A DNA stretch of 11,703 nucleotides from Nautiliaceae bacterium (GTDB lineage Bacteria; Campylobacterota; Campylobacteria; Campylobacterales; Nautiliaceae): the NCBI GenBank assembly GCA_027062985.1, contig JAMOSR010000021.1, positions 1 to 11,703 of the forward strand, in the 5' to 3' direction. The notes beneath the pieces were generated by a model, which made no database searches, was not told where the DNA came from, and saw nothing but the letters and a program-made list of their open reading frames with translations. This document shows, piece after piece, positions 1 through 6,849 of the stretch (position 1 is the first letter of the stretch; each line of letters starts with the position of its first letter). The position numbers and the translations under genes were made by a program.

Positions 1-1554
1 TTAAATACTATCCTTATAACTTATCTTTTTGCTTAATAAATCTTTCATATGAATATAATTATTAAGAGCGTTTATATACGCTTTAGCGCTTGCAAGCATT
101 GTATCAATACTAAGCCCATGCCCCATAACGGCCGGTTTGTTTTCGTCAAACACAACTTTTACCATAACTTTTGCCAGAGCGTCTTTCCCTTCGCTTACAG
201 CTTCAACCTTGTAATCCATAAGTCTTCCGTTAATACCGCTTATTCTGTCTATTACCTTAAATATAGCATCAATAGTCCCTTCTCCTATTGCCGCATCGGT
301 ATAAATTTTATCTTCAAACTTTATTTTAGCGGCGGCACTTGGCATACCTTCGCTGCAATCACTAAGCTGTAATGAAATAAGTTCATATACCTTAGGGGTT
401 TTATCGCTTGCTTCATTCATTATAGCCAAAATATCTTCATCGTATATCTCTTTTTTCTTATCGGCCAGTTTTTTGAATTTCATAAATATTTCATTTAGTT
501 CTTCTTCGTTTATATCGGTAAATCCAAGCTGTTCAAGTTTTTTCTTAAGTGCATGACGACCGCTGTGTTTTCCAAGCACTATCGTATCTTTAATATCAAG
601 CCCGATATCCTCCGCGCTCATAATTTCATATGTCTGTTTATGTTTAAGCACTCCGTCTTGATGAATACCGCTTTCATGAGCAAAAGCGTTTCTTCCCACA
701 ATAGCTTTATTAGGCTGCGGTTCAATTCCTGTAACGCTTGCCACAAGACGGCTTGTCGGATAAATCTCTTTTGTGTTTATTCTCGTATCAATCCCCTCAA
801 ACAAATCGCGTCTAACCTTAATAGCCATGACAATCTCTTCAAGTGCCGCGTTTCCTGCTCTCTCACCAAGACCGTTTATAGTACATTCAACCTGTCTAGC
901 CCCGTTTAAGATACTGTATAATGAATTAGCCGTAGCAAGTCCAAGGTCGTTATGACAATGAACGCTAAAAGTAATGTCTTTTGGAAAATAATCGACAAGT
1001 TCTTTAATCATACCTCCCATTTCATGAGGAAATCTGTATCCTACGGTATCCGGAATATTGATGGTTTTAGCTCCCGCTTCAATAACGGCGCTTATTATCT
1101 CTTTTAAAAAGCCCATTTCACTTCTTCCGGCATCCTCACAGCTAAACTCAACATCATCTACAAATGTCCTTGCATATTTAACGGCCTCAACTGCCCTTTT
1201 TATTACTTCATCCGGTTTCATTCTAAGTTTATATTCCATATGAATGGGACTTGTTGCTATAAATGTATGAATTCTTTTAAGGGGCGCAGGTTCGATTGCT
1301 AAAGCGGCCTTTTTTATATCGTTTTCAACCGCTCTTGCAAGGGAACAAACAGTTGAATCTTTAACTTCTTTAGCTATCATATGAATAGCTTCAAAATCCC
1401 CCGGACTTGCCGCTGCAAATCCCGCTTCAATAATATCGACTCTTAATTTTTCAAGCTGTTTTGCAACTTTTATTTTTTCTTCTATTGTCATAGAAGCACC
1501 AGGGGACTGTTCTCCGTCACGCAATGTAGTATCAAAAATTTTTACCATTTCCAT
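1..1554 (-). CDS. leuA: 2-isopropylmalate synthase
   Basis: LeuA condenses acetyl-CoA with 2-oxoisovalerate, the first committed step of leucine synthesis. The 517-residue protein is complete; its TAA is the first three bases of the window. The TIM barrel (about 1-270) shows FDTTLRDGEQSPG (R12, metal ligand D13), the metal-binding HCH motif (H199 and H201, in SVHCHNDLG) and NGLGERAGN (227-235). A linker follows, with HESGIHQDG (293-301) and LGKHSGRHAL. The C-terminal regulatory domain (about 390-517) carries AAIGEGTIDA, so leucine feedback inhibition is expected. The first ATG (1552-1554) has AAGGA six bases upstream; a second ATG two codons later is less well placed. The gene has its own promoter and no other leu gene beside it. 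Confidence 0.97.
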   Translation of the reverse strand: MEMVKIFDTTLRDGEQSPGASMTIEEKIKVAKQLEKLRVDIIEAGFAAASPGDFEAIHMIAKEVKDSTVCSLARAVENDIKKAALAIEPAPLKRIHTFIATSPIHMEYKLRMKPDEVIKRAVEAVKYARTFVDDVEFSCEDAGRSEMGFLKEIISAVIEAGAKTINIPDTVGYRFPHEMGGMIKELVDYFPKDITFSVHCHNDLGLATANSLYSILNGARQVECTINGLGERAGNAALEEIVMAIKVRRDLFEGIDTRINTKEIYPTSRLVASVTGIEPQPNKAIVGRNAFAHESGIHQDGVLKHKQTYEIMSAEDIGLDIKDTIVLGKHSGRHALKKKLEQLGFTDINEEELNEIFMKFKKLADKKKEIYDEDILAIMNEASDKTPKVYELISLQLSDCSEGMPSAAAKIKFEDKIYTDAAIGEGTIDAIFKVIDRISGINGRLMDYKVEAVSEGKDALAKVMVKVVFDENKPAVMGHGLSIDTMLASAKAYINALNNYIHMKDLLSKKISYKDSI

Positions 1555-1585
1555 TAAAAATCCTTTTATGGTTTATTCATTTTTT

Positions 1586-1607
1586 TTATAATTATAACTT
1601 ATAACTT
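1586..1607 (-). repeat. Tandem heptamer and palindrome around the leuA -10
   Basis: AAGTTAT occurs twice in direct succession (1607-1594). The 12-base palindrome TTATAATTATAA (1597-1586) covers the -10 box. Either could be bound by a repressor, but both consist almost wholly of A and T and may reflect composition. Confidence 0.3.
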
Positions 1608-1619
1608 ATTTTTTGTCAA
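1591..1619 (-). promoter_or_regulatory. Consensus sigma-70 promoter of leuA
   Basis: TTGACA (1619-1614) and TATAAT (1596-1591) are both exact consensus and are separated by exactly 17 bases. RNA should start near 1584, leaving a leader of about 30 bases. This is in the only spacer longer than 30 bases in the window. The leader is too short for a T-box or attenuator. Exact -35 boxes are unusual in Campylobacterota, whose promoters rely mainly on the -10. Confidence 0.82.
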
Positions 1620-1638
1620 TGGAAAAATTTTATCCATT
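1618..1638 (-). repeat. Inverted repeat across the pssA stop and leuA -35 box
   Basis: AATGGA, nine bases, then TCCATT form a perfect six-base inverted repeat, with further A/T pairing inside. One arm encodes the end of pssA and the other shares two bases with TTGACA. It lacks the T tract of an intrinsic terminator. It could be an operator next to the -35, a weak RNA hairpin, or chance. Confidence 0.35.
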
Positions 1639-2340
1639 AGTTCTTTTTATCGCTTTAAAATAATTAATTACGCCTCTTATAAATCCATAAAAAACATAAA
1701 CAGTTAAAATTATAGCAATTGCCTCAACAGGATACAAATATATAAAAGAAGCCACTATAATAATTAAAATCAACACTTTTAAAGCAACTTTTTTATCAAG
1801 ATTTATTTTTTTAAAACTCGGATATCTAAAATTGCTAACCATCAAAAAAGCCAAAAACAACGCTCCTATCAAAATCAAAAAATCAAAATTACTTCCGTAT
1901 TTTATATCAAGCATAATCCAGCTGCCAAGGACTACGGCAGCGGTTGGAATGGGAAGCCCTATAAAATACCTCGGGTCCAATTCCCCGGTGGTAACGTTAA
2001 ACCTTGCAAGCCTTATAGCACCGAAAACCACAAAAAGACCGCTAACCAAAGCCCCAAACCTTCCGTAATTTTCCCCTATAGCAAAAAAAAGCATCATAGC
2101 CGGGGCCACTCCAAACGCCACTATATCGGCAAGAGAGTCAAATTCAACCCCGAATTTGGAAGCGGTATTGGTAAGACGCGCCACGCGGCCGTCAAGACCG
2201 TCGGCAATCAAAGAAAGGACAATATAAATAAAAGCTTTTTCAAACTTAGCCTGAGAAGCGGCAATAATAGCCATTACACCAAAAAAAGCGCTTAAAGCGG
2301 TAAAAAAATTAGGAAGCAAATAAGCTAAGTTAATTCTCAT
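1630..2340 (-). CDS. pssA: CDP-diacylglycerol-serine O-phosphatidyltransferase
   Basis: This integral membrane enzyme joins serine to CDP-diacylglycerol, giving phosphatidylserine and CMP. The 236-residue protein carries the CDP-alcohol phosphatidyltransferase signature in full: D50-G51-x2-A54-R55, then G64, D68 and D72, preceded by D47. About six to eight hydrophobic segments cover the chain, with NFFTALSAFFGVMAIIAAS as the first. This is the Bacillus/Helicobacter-type Pss, unrelated to the phospholipase-D-like enzyme of E. coli. Paired with psd it makes a complete two-step route to phosphatidylethanolamine. It overlaps psd by 11 bases, with only a weak GGGG ribosome site. Its stop lies 11 bases upstream of the leuA -35 box, and no T-rich terminator separates the two genes. 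Confidence 0.95.
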   Translation of the reverse strand: MRINLAYLLPNFFTALSAFFGVMAIIAASQAKFEKAFIYIVLSLIADGLDGRVARLTNTASKFGVEFDSLADIVAFGVAPAMMLFFAIGENYGRFGALVSGLFVVFGAIRLARFNVTTGELDPRYFIGLPIPTAAVVLGSWIMLDIKYGSNFDFLILIGALFLAFLMVSNFRYPSFKKINLDKKVALKVLILIIIVASFIYLYPVEAIAIILTVYVFYGFIRGVINYFKAIKRTNG

Positions 2341-2971
2341 TCAAATACCCCAAAAGAGTCTCTCCGGCTTTTAATTTTTGAAATTCGGTTACTTTAATTA
2401 TACTTTCCTTAGGCAGGTATATATCTACCTGAGAACCAAATGTTATCATACCGTATCTTTCTCCAAGTTTTACAGGTCCTAAATCCCTAAACATCACTAT
2501 TCTTCTTGTAATAAACCCCGCTATCTGATTTACCACTATTTCACAGTTACCCTGTTTAAAAAGCACTCTGTTTTGTTCGTTAAGCTCACTGGCTTTTGGA
2601 GAATTTAAAGCAAGAAAAGTCCCATGAATATATTCTCTTGCACTCATTTCGCCGTATATGGGGCTTCTTTGAATATGAACATCTAAAAGAGAAAGCCTTA
2701 TTGAAATTTTTACGCTATTTTTTCCGGTAATAGGAGACAGCGATTCTACTATTTCAACAACGGTACCGTCGCTTGGAGCAATAATGGCGTTTTTAGAATC
2801 ATCTTCGGGAATTCTTTCGGGATTTCTGAAAAAATATACAAAAAAAGCAAACACCAAAAACCAAAAAAACTGCCATAAAAAACTGTCGGTCATCAAAAGA
2901 GAAAAAAAGAAAATAGAAAAACTACCGCCTATATAAGGATAACCTTCTTTAAGAATTATTTCCGTTTTCAT
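2330..2971 (-). CDS. psd: Phosphatidylserine decarboxylase, short (Psd-A-like) form
   Basis: The enzyme removes CO2 from phosphatidylserine to give phosphatidylethanolamine, using a pyruvoyl group formed by self-cleavage. From the ATG at 2971 it has 213 residues. Two close hydrophobic stretches lie at about 15-48 (IGGSFSIFFFSLLM, FLWQFFWFLVFAFFVYFF), followed by RNPER and the conserved APSDG (D68) and DVHIQRSP (H99) motifs. The cleavage site is GMITFGSQVDIYLP, with S180 as the expected pyruvoyl precursor. FGS in place of the longer family's LGST, together with the short length, marks the Psd-A/archaeal-like branch. Some annotations call such proteins only Psd-related. An in-frame TTG at 3016 would add 15 residues but lacks support. 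It overlaps ftsH by 23 bases and pssA by 11, and PssA makes its substrate. Confidence 0.9.
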   Translation of the reverse strand: MKTEIILKEGYPYIGGSFSIFFFSLLMTDSFLWQFFWFLVFAFFVYFFRNPERIPEDDSKNAIIAPSDGTVVEIVESLSPITGKNSVKISIRLSLLDVHIQRSPIYGEMSAREYIHGTFLALNSPKASELNEQNRVLFKQGNCEIVVNQIAGFITRRIVMFRDLGPVKLGERYGMITFGSQVDIYLPKESIIKVTEFQKLKAGETLLGYLNEN

Positions 2972-4883
2972 TTTCACCCTCTTTTTTATTACTGCTTTCT
3001 TTTTTATCCCGGTCAATATCTTTATCCAGTTCGCCTTCTTCGAATTTTTTAATAAGTTCTCTTACTCTGCTTCCTTCAATTACTTCTTTTTCATACAGCT
3101 CCTCAACCATTTTTTCTATCACAGGTTTATATTTTTTCAAAACATTTTTAACGTGTTTATATCTCTCATCCAAAAATGTTTTTATAAATTTATCCACTTC
3201 TTCTTGAGTTTTTTCAGAATATTCCCTAGCTTGGGCAAAATTCCCTAAAAATCTGTTGGTCTGTTTCTCAAGCACCATAAGTCCGGCTACATCACTCATT
3301 CCATACATACTAACCATTGCTCTTACAATATCGGTAGCCCTTTCCAAATCGTTTCCGGCTCCTGTTGAAATTTCACCTATAAACACTTCTTCTGCCGCCC
3401 TTCCCCCAAGAAGCGTGTCTACTTCCGCGATAAGTTCTTTTTTCTGCATAAGATACTTATCCTCTTCAGGTAGATTTAAAGTATATCCCAAAGCAGCAAG
3501 CCCCCTTGGGACGATAGAAACTTTTTTTACTTTTCTGGCTTCAGGAGTCACTTCCGCAACAACAGCATGTCCGCTTTCATGGTAAGCGACTATTTTTTTG
3601 TCTTTTTCATTAAGCCTTCTGCTTTTCTTTTCAAGACCGGCTATTTGTCTTTCAACCGCCTCTACAAACTCTTCTTGATTTACTTCTTTTTTACCTTTTC
3701 TACCGGCAAGAAGAGCGGCTTCATTTACTATATTGGCTAAATCCGCACCGGCAAGTCCTGCGGTCATTCTGGCGATTTCTTCCAAATTAACGTCTTTTCC
3801 GGCCTTTATTTTTTTAATATGCACTTTTAAAATTTCAACTCTTCCTTTAAAATCCGGTTTATCAACAAGCACCTGTCTGTCAAACCTGCCTGGTCTTAAA
3901 AGAGCCGGGTCTAAAATTTCAGGTCTGTTTGTAGCGGCTAAGACAATAACGGGTTCGTTTGAATCAAAACCGTCCATTTCCGCAAGAAGCTGGTTTAACG
4001 TCTGCTCCCTTTCATCGTTGCCGCCCATAGGCCCTCCGGCGGCTCTGCTTTTTCCTATTGCGTCTATTTCGTCTATAAAAATAATACTAGGAGCCTCTTT
4101 TTTAGCCTGAGCAAATAAATCCCTAACCCTTGCAGCACCGACTCCCACAAACATTTCTATAAAACTACTTCCGCTTACCGCAAAAAAAGGCACATCCGCT
4201 TCACCAGCCACGGCTTTTGCAAGAAGCGTTTTACCTGTACCCGGAGGTCCAACCAAAAGAACGCCTTTTGGTATTTTAGCACCGAGTTCTATATATCTGT
4301 CGGGGTTTTTTAAAAAATCGACTATCTCTTTTACCTCTTCTTTAGCTTCATCGTTACCGGCTACGTCATCAAATTTCACGTCGGGTTTTTCACTTTTTAT
4401 CAATCCCTTAGCGCTTCCTATTCCTAAAACTCCGCCCATGCCTTTTTGCATACGAGAGGCCAGAAACATCCATATGGCAAAAAATATAAAAATAGGAATA
4501 ATCCACCCGAAAATCAAATCGCTAAGCCAGTTATTGTCATTCATAGCACCGTAAGGCACTTTATATTTATCCAGAATTTCCACTAAAGTATTATCACCCG
4601 GTACTTTTTGAACGGTTACTATTCTTCCGTCTTTCAGCTTAGCCTTAATTAAATTTCTACCTATTGCCACATACTCAAGCTTACCTTCTTTTGCAAGCGT
4701 TTTTATATCCGAATAACTTAACGCCATAACCTGACTGGTCCCGGCACTTGTCAAATTATTAACCTCGCTAACGCCGCTTCCAAGACTTCTAAACACTATA
4801 ACTATCAAAACAGCAAACACAATAAAAAAAAGAAGAGGGTTTTGATTAAAAAAATTATTATTGTTATTATTTTTCTTATCCAT
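2949..4883 (-). CDS. ftsH: ATP-dependent zinc metalloprotease FtsH
   Basis: FtsH is a hexameric inner-membrane AAA+ protease for membrane-protein quality control and short-lived regulators. The 644-residue protein is full length. TM1 is at about 16-33, the periplasmic domain at 34-118, and TM2 at about 121-142. The AAA module shows Walker A GPPGTGKT (212-219), pore loop MFVGVGA (244-250), Walker B IIFIDE (267-272) and the second region of homology (317-336, with arginine fingers R330 and R333). The protease domain has the zinc motif HESGH (435-439), with D512 in TGAGND as third ligand. The N-terminus has six consecutive Asn (5-10), and the tail (about 617-644) is a charged, Asn-rich, probably disordered stretch. 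AAGGA precedes the ATG, which shares a base with the prmA stop; the 3' end overlaps psd by 23 bases. Confidence 0.98.
   Translation of the reverse strand: MDKKNNNNNNFFNQNPLLFFIVFAVLIVIVFRSLGSGVSEVNNLTSAGTSQVMALSYSDIKTLAKEGKLEYVAIGRNLIKAKLKDGRIVTVQKVPGDNTLVEILDKYKVPYGAMNDNNWLSDLIFGWIIPIFIFFAIWMFLASRMQKGMGGVLGIGSAKGLIKSEKPDVKFDDVAGNDEAKEEVKEIVDFLKNPDRYIELGAKIPKGVLLVGPPGTGKTLLAKAVAGEADVPFFAVSGSSFIEMFVGVGAARVRDLFAQAKKEAPSIIFIDEIDAIGKSRAAGGPMGGNDEREQTLNQLLAEMDGFDSNEPVIVLAATNRPEILDPALLRPGRFDRQVLVDKPDFKGRVEILKVHIKKIKAGKDVNLEEIARMTAGLAGADLANIVNEAALLAGRKGKKEVNQEEFVEAVERQIAGLEKKSRRLNEKDKKIVAYHESGHAVVAEVTPEARKVKKVSIVPRGLAALGYTLNLPEEDKYLMQKKELIAEVDTLLGGRAAEEVFIGEISTGAGNDLERATDIVRAMVSMYGMSDVAGLMVLEKQTNRFLGNFAQAREYSEKTQEEVDKFIKTFLDERYKHVKNVLKKYKPVIEKMVEELYEKEVIEGSRVRELIKKFEEGELDKDIDRDKKESSNKKEGENENGNNS
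2978..2981 (-). promoter_or_regulatory. Ribosome-binding site that fixes the psd start
   Basis: GAGG lies six bases before the ATG at 2969-2971, inside the ftsH 3' end. It supports this ATG over the TTG 45 bases further upstream, which would add 15 mostly Lys/Arg/Val residues encoded within ftsH. Confidence 0.6.
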
Positions 4884-5707
4884 TAATTTCCTTTCTTAAG
4901 CACCAGAGTAACCCATTCGTTATCTTTTATTTCCTCTATAAGCTTAAAATCTTTATATTTATCTAAAACCTTATTTTTATACTTATCAATTATACCAGAT
5001 AAAATTAAAATGTCATTAACCCTGGCTTTAAGTTCCGGAGCTATAAAAACCAGCACATCGGCTATTATATTAGCCGTTACAACATCGTATTTTTTATCTG
5101 TATCACCCGCGCTTCCCTTCCATATTCGGTTATATTTTGCATAATTTAAATCAAAATTTTCCTTAGCTGAAGCAACCGCCAATTCGTCCGTATCGCAGGC
5201 ATCCACCTCAGCGCCCAGTTTTGAAGCGACTATTCCCAAAATACCGCTGCCGCAACCGACATCTAAAAAAGAATTTCCGTTTTTTACATATTTTTTAATT
5301 GCTTTAACGCAACTTCTAGTCGTTTCATGATGTCCGCTGCCAAAAGCCAAAGCCGGGTCTATTACTATATTTATTTTTCCTTCTTTTGGGGGATACCAAC
5401 TCGGATGAATATAAAACTCTTCTATTTCCACCGGTTTAACGGAGTTTTGATATGATTTTACCCAATCCCTGTTTGATTTTTTTTCTATATCAATTTTTAA
5501 ATCCACAGAAACATTAAAAATTTCTTCCAACGCTTTAACGTAATTTTTTAACTCTTTTATCAAATCATCAAATCCCTCTTCGCTTCTTAAAATAAGAGTA
5601 TTTCCCTTTTCTTCTATACCGTTAAAAAAACGCTCCATTAAAAAATTTTCTATCTCTTCTTTAAAAGCGGAAGGGGTGACACTCAGCTCGTAATAAAATT
5701 TTTTCAT
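4883..5707 (-). CDS. prmA: Ribosomal protein L11 methyltransferase
   Basis: PrmA uses S-adenosylmethionine to trimethylate lysines and the N-terminus of ribosomal protein L11 in the cytoplasm. The 274-residue protein has the family's order: an N-terminal L11-recognition domain (about 1-70), a linker with VIDPALAFGSGHHETT (115-130, the FGTGxHxTT motif), the SAM site FLDVGCGSGILG (147-158), the acidic D174 end of the next strand (DACDTDE), and the catalytic-region TANIIADVL (211-219). The ATG overlaps the cheY stop as ATGA, and no clear ribosome site stands before it, so translation is probably coupled. The TAA shares one base with the ftsH ATG. The cheY-prmA-ftsH order is shared with C. jejuni and H. 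pylori. Confidence 0.94.
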   Translation of the reverse strand: MKKFYYELSVTPSAFKEEIENFLMERFFNGIEEKGNTLILRSEEGFDDLIKELKNYVKALEEIFNVSVDLKIDIEKKSNRDWVKSYQNSVKPVEIEEFYIHPSWYPPKEGKINIVIDPALAFGSGHHETTRSCVKAIKKYVKNGNSFLDVGCGSGILGIVASKLGAEVDACDTDELAVASAKENFDLNYAKYNRIWKGSAGDTDKKYDVVTANIIADVLVFIAPELKARVNDILILSGIIDKYKNKVLDKYKDFKLIEEIKDNEWVTLVLKKGN

Positions 5708-6135
5708 AACAGCTTTAACTGTTTTAGTTTCTCTTCTATTTTTTGAATGGTAAACGGTTTTACGATATAGTTGTTAACACCCGCTTTTACAGCTTCAAGC
5801 ACGCTTTCTTTACCACCTTCGGTAGTAATCATAATAATTTTAACGCCTTTTCCCAGCTTAATATCTTTTAAAAAATCTTTACCGCTTCCTAAAACTCCCC
5901 TTTTAACTTCATCTTCCCTTATCTTTTTAACAAGCTCAAGTCCCGTCATATTAGGCATATTCCAGTCTGTTAAAACGGCGTCTATTTCATCCCTGTGCTG
6001 TTGAAACACTTCCCATGCCTCTTTTCCGTCAGCCGCTTCCAAAATATCTTCGGGCTTAAATCCAAGCTTTACCAATGCGTTTTTAACAATTCTTCTCATT
6101 GTACCGGAATCATCGACTACAAGTAATTTTCCCAT
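5704..6135 (-). CDS. cheY: CheY-type chemotaxis response regulator with loop insertion
   Basis: This single-domain receiver, when phosphorylated by CheA, is expected to bind FliM at the flagellar switch. It has D8/D9, phospho-acceptor D57 in LTDWNMP, T104/T105 in MITTEGG and K126 in YIVKPF. The DWNMP and AGVNNYIVKPF strings are typical of chemotaxis CheY. Synteny with prmA-ftsH matches the cheY locus of C. jejuni and H. pylori. At 143 residues it is longer than usual (about 124-130). The extra residues form a Gly/Lys-rich insertion of about 17 residues (around 76-98) between helix 3 and strand 4. An AGGAG site inside hisA serves the ATG (stop/start TAATG), and the TGA overlaps the prmA ATG by four bases. 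Confidence 0.9.
   Translation of the reverse strand: MGKLLVVDDSGTMRRIVKNALVKLGFKPEDILEAADGKEAWEVFQQHRDEIDAVLTDWNMPNMTGLELVKKIREDEVKRGVLGSGKDFLKDIKLGKGVKIIMITTEGGKESVLEAVKAGVNNYIVKPFTIQKIEEKLKQLKLL
5708..5723 (-). other. Short inverted repeat over the prmA ribosome-binding region
   Basis: AACAG and CTGTT flank a six-base loop, ending directly before the prmA ATG. The repeat lies inside the last cheY codons. No Shine-Dalgarno-like purine run is visible in its place. It may hold prmA translation low unless ribosomes arrive from cheY. A five-pair stem is weak and could be chance. Confidence 0.25.
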
Positions 6136-6839
6136 TAATACTCCTTTAAAATTTTTTCTAAATCTATTTTGCCTTCATAAAAGGCTTTTCCTATTATAAC
6201 TCCGTATATTCCGTTTTCTTTAACTTTTTTAATATCTTCTTCGCTCGCGACACCGCCGCTTGCAATTACATTTTTTTTAGATGCTTTCATTATATCGAGT
6301 ATAAAATCTATATTCAATCCGCTAAGTGTTCCGTCTTTAGAAATATCAGTTGCAATTATACACTCTATTTGAGAATTTTCATACATTTTAGCAAGTTCAC
6401 TGGCTTTTACACCCTCGCTTTTACCCCAGCCCTCAACGGCCACAAAACCGTCTTTGGCGTCTATTCCCACAGCTATAGGATATTTATCGGCAAGTTCGAT
6501 AACTTTTTTAGGCTCTCTTGCCGCAATACTTCCTAAAATCAATCTGTTTATTCCCAAATCAAGGTATTTTTTTATTGTTTCTTCATCTCTTATACCGCCG
6601 CCGAGCTGAATTTTTAGATTTGTGTTTTTTCTTATTTTTTTTATCTGTTCTATATTTTTAGGCTCTCCCGCAAAAGCTCCGTTTAAATCCACTATATGAA
6701 GCCACTCTGCCCCCATATTTTCAAAATTTTTAGCAAGTTCCCACGGCTCATCGCTGTAAATTTTAGCGCTTTGCATAAGTCCTTTAGTAAGTCTGACCGC
6801 TTTACCGTCTTTTAAATCAATCGCCGGAAAAATTATCAT
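6135..6839 (-). CDS. hisA: ProFAR isomerase (HisA)
   Basis: HisA isomerises N'-5'-phosphoribosyl-formimino-AICAR ribonucleotide (ProFAR) to PRFAR by an Amadori rearrangement, supplying the substrate of HisH-HisF. The 234-residue protein is a single TIM barrel. The general acid/base pair appears as D8 (FPAIDLKDG) and D127 (VGIDAKDG). Phosphate-binding glycine motifs are at QLGGGIRD (78-85) and ASGGVAS (193-199), and W138 stands in EGWGK as is usual for HisA rather than HisF. An AGGAG site precedes the ATG. The TAA stop shares one base with the cheY ATG. A bifunctional PriA is possible in principle, but that form belongs mainly to Actinobacteria. Confidence 0.96.
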   Translation of the reverse strand: MIIFPAIDLKDGKAVRLTKGLMQSAKIYSDEPWELAKNFENMGAEWLHIVDLNGAFAGEPKNIEQIKKIRKNTNLKIQLGGGIRDEETIKKYLDLGINRLILGSIAAREPKKVIELADKYPIAVGIDAKDGFVAVEGWGKSEGVKASELAKMYENSQIECIIATDISKDGTLSGLNIDFILDIMKASKKNVIASGGVASEEDIKKVKENGIYGVIIGKAFYEGKIDLEKILKEY

Positions 6840-6849
6840 AATAAACTCC

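Noticed and set aside
49..1243. Plus-strand open frames opposite leuA (49-372, 553-909, 773-955, 1058-1243)
   Set aside because: They lie wholly inside a clearly assigned minus-strand gene, show low-complexity Ser/Thr/Ile-rich products without motifs, and no other gene in the window uses the plus strand.
1566..1580. Tiny leader frame (ATG, three codons, stop: MNKP) in the leuA leader
   Set aside because: It has no leucine codons, lies only about four bases from the predicted RNA start, lacks a ribosome site, and no attenuator hairpin follows.
1618..1638. Intrinsic terminator after pssA
   Set aside because: The hairpin is AT-rich and is followed by GACAAAAAATAA rather than a T run, so it does not fit the standard terminator in the transcribed direction.
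2330..3016. Longer psd reading starting from the TTG at 3014-3016
   Set aside because: The extra 15 residues come from ftsH sequence; the ATG at 2971 has a well-spaced GAGG site, and family similarity begins after it.
3256..4110. Plus-strand open frames opposite ftsH (3256-3585, 3733-4110)
   Set aside because: They are antisense to conserved AAA and protease coding sequence; the products look like translated complements, not proteins.
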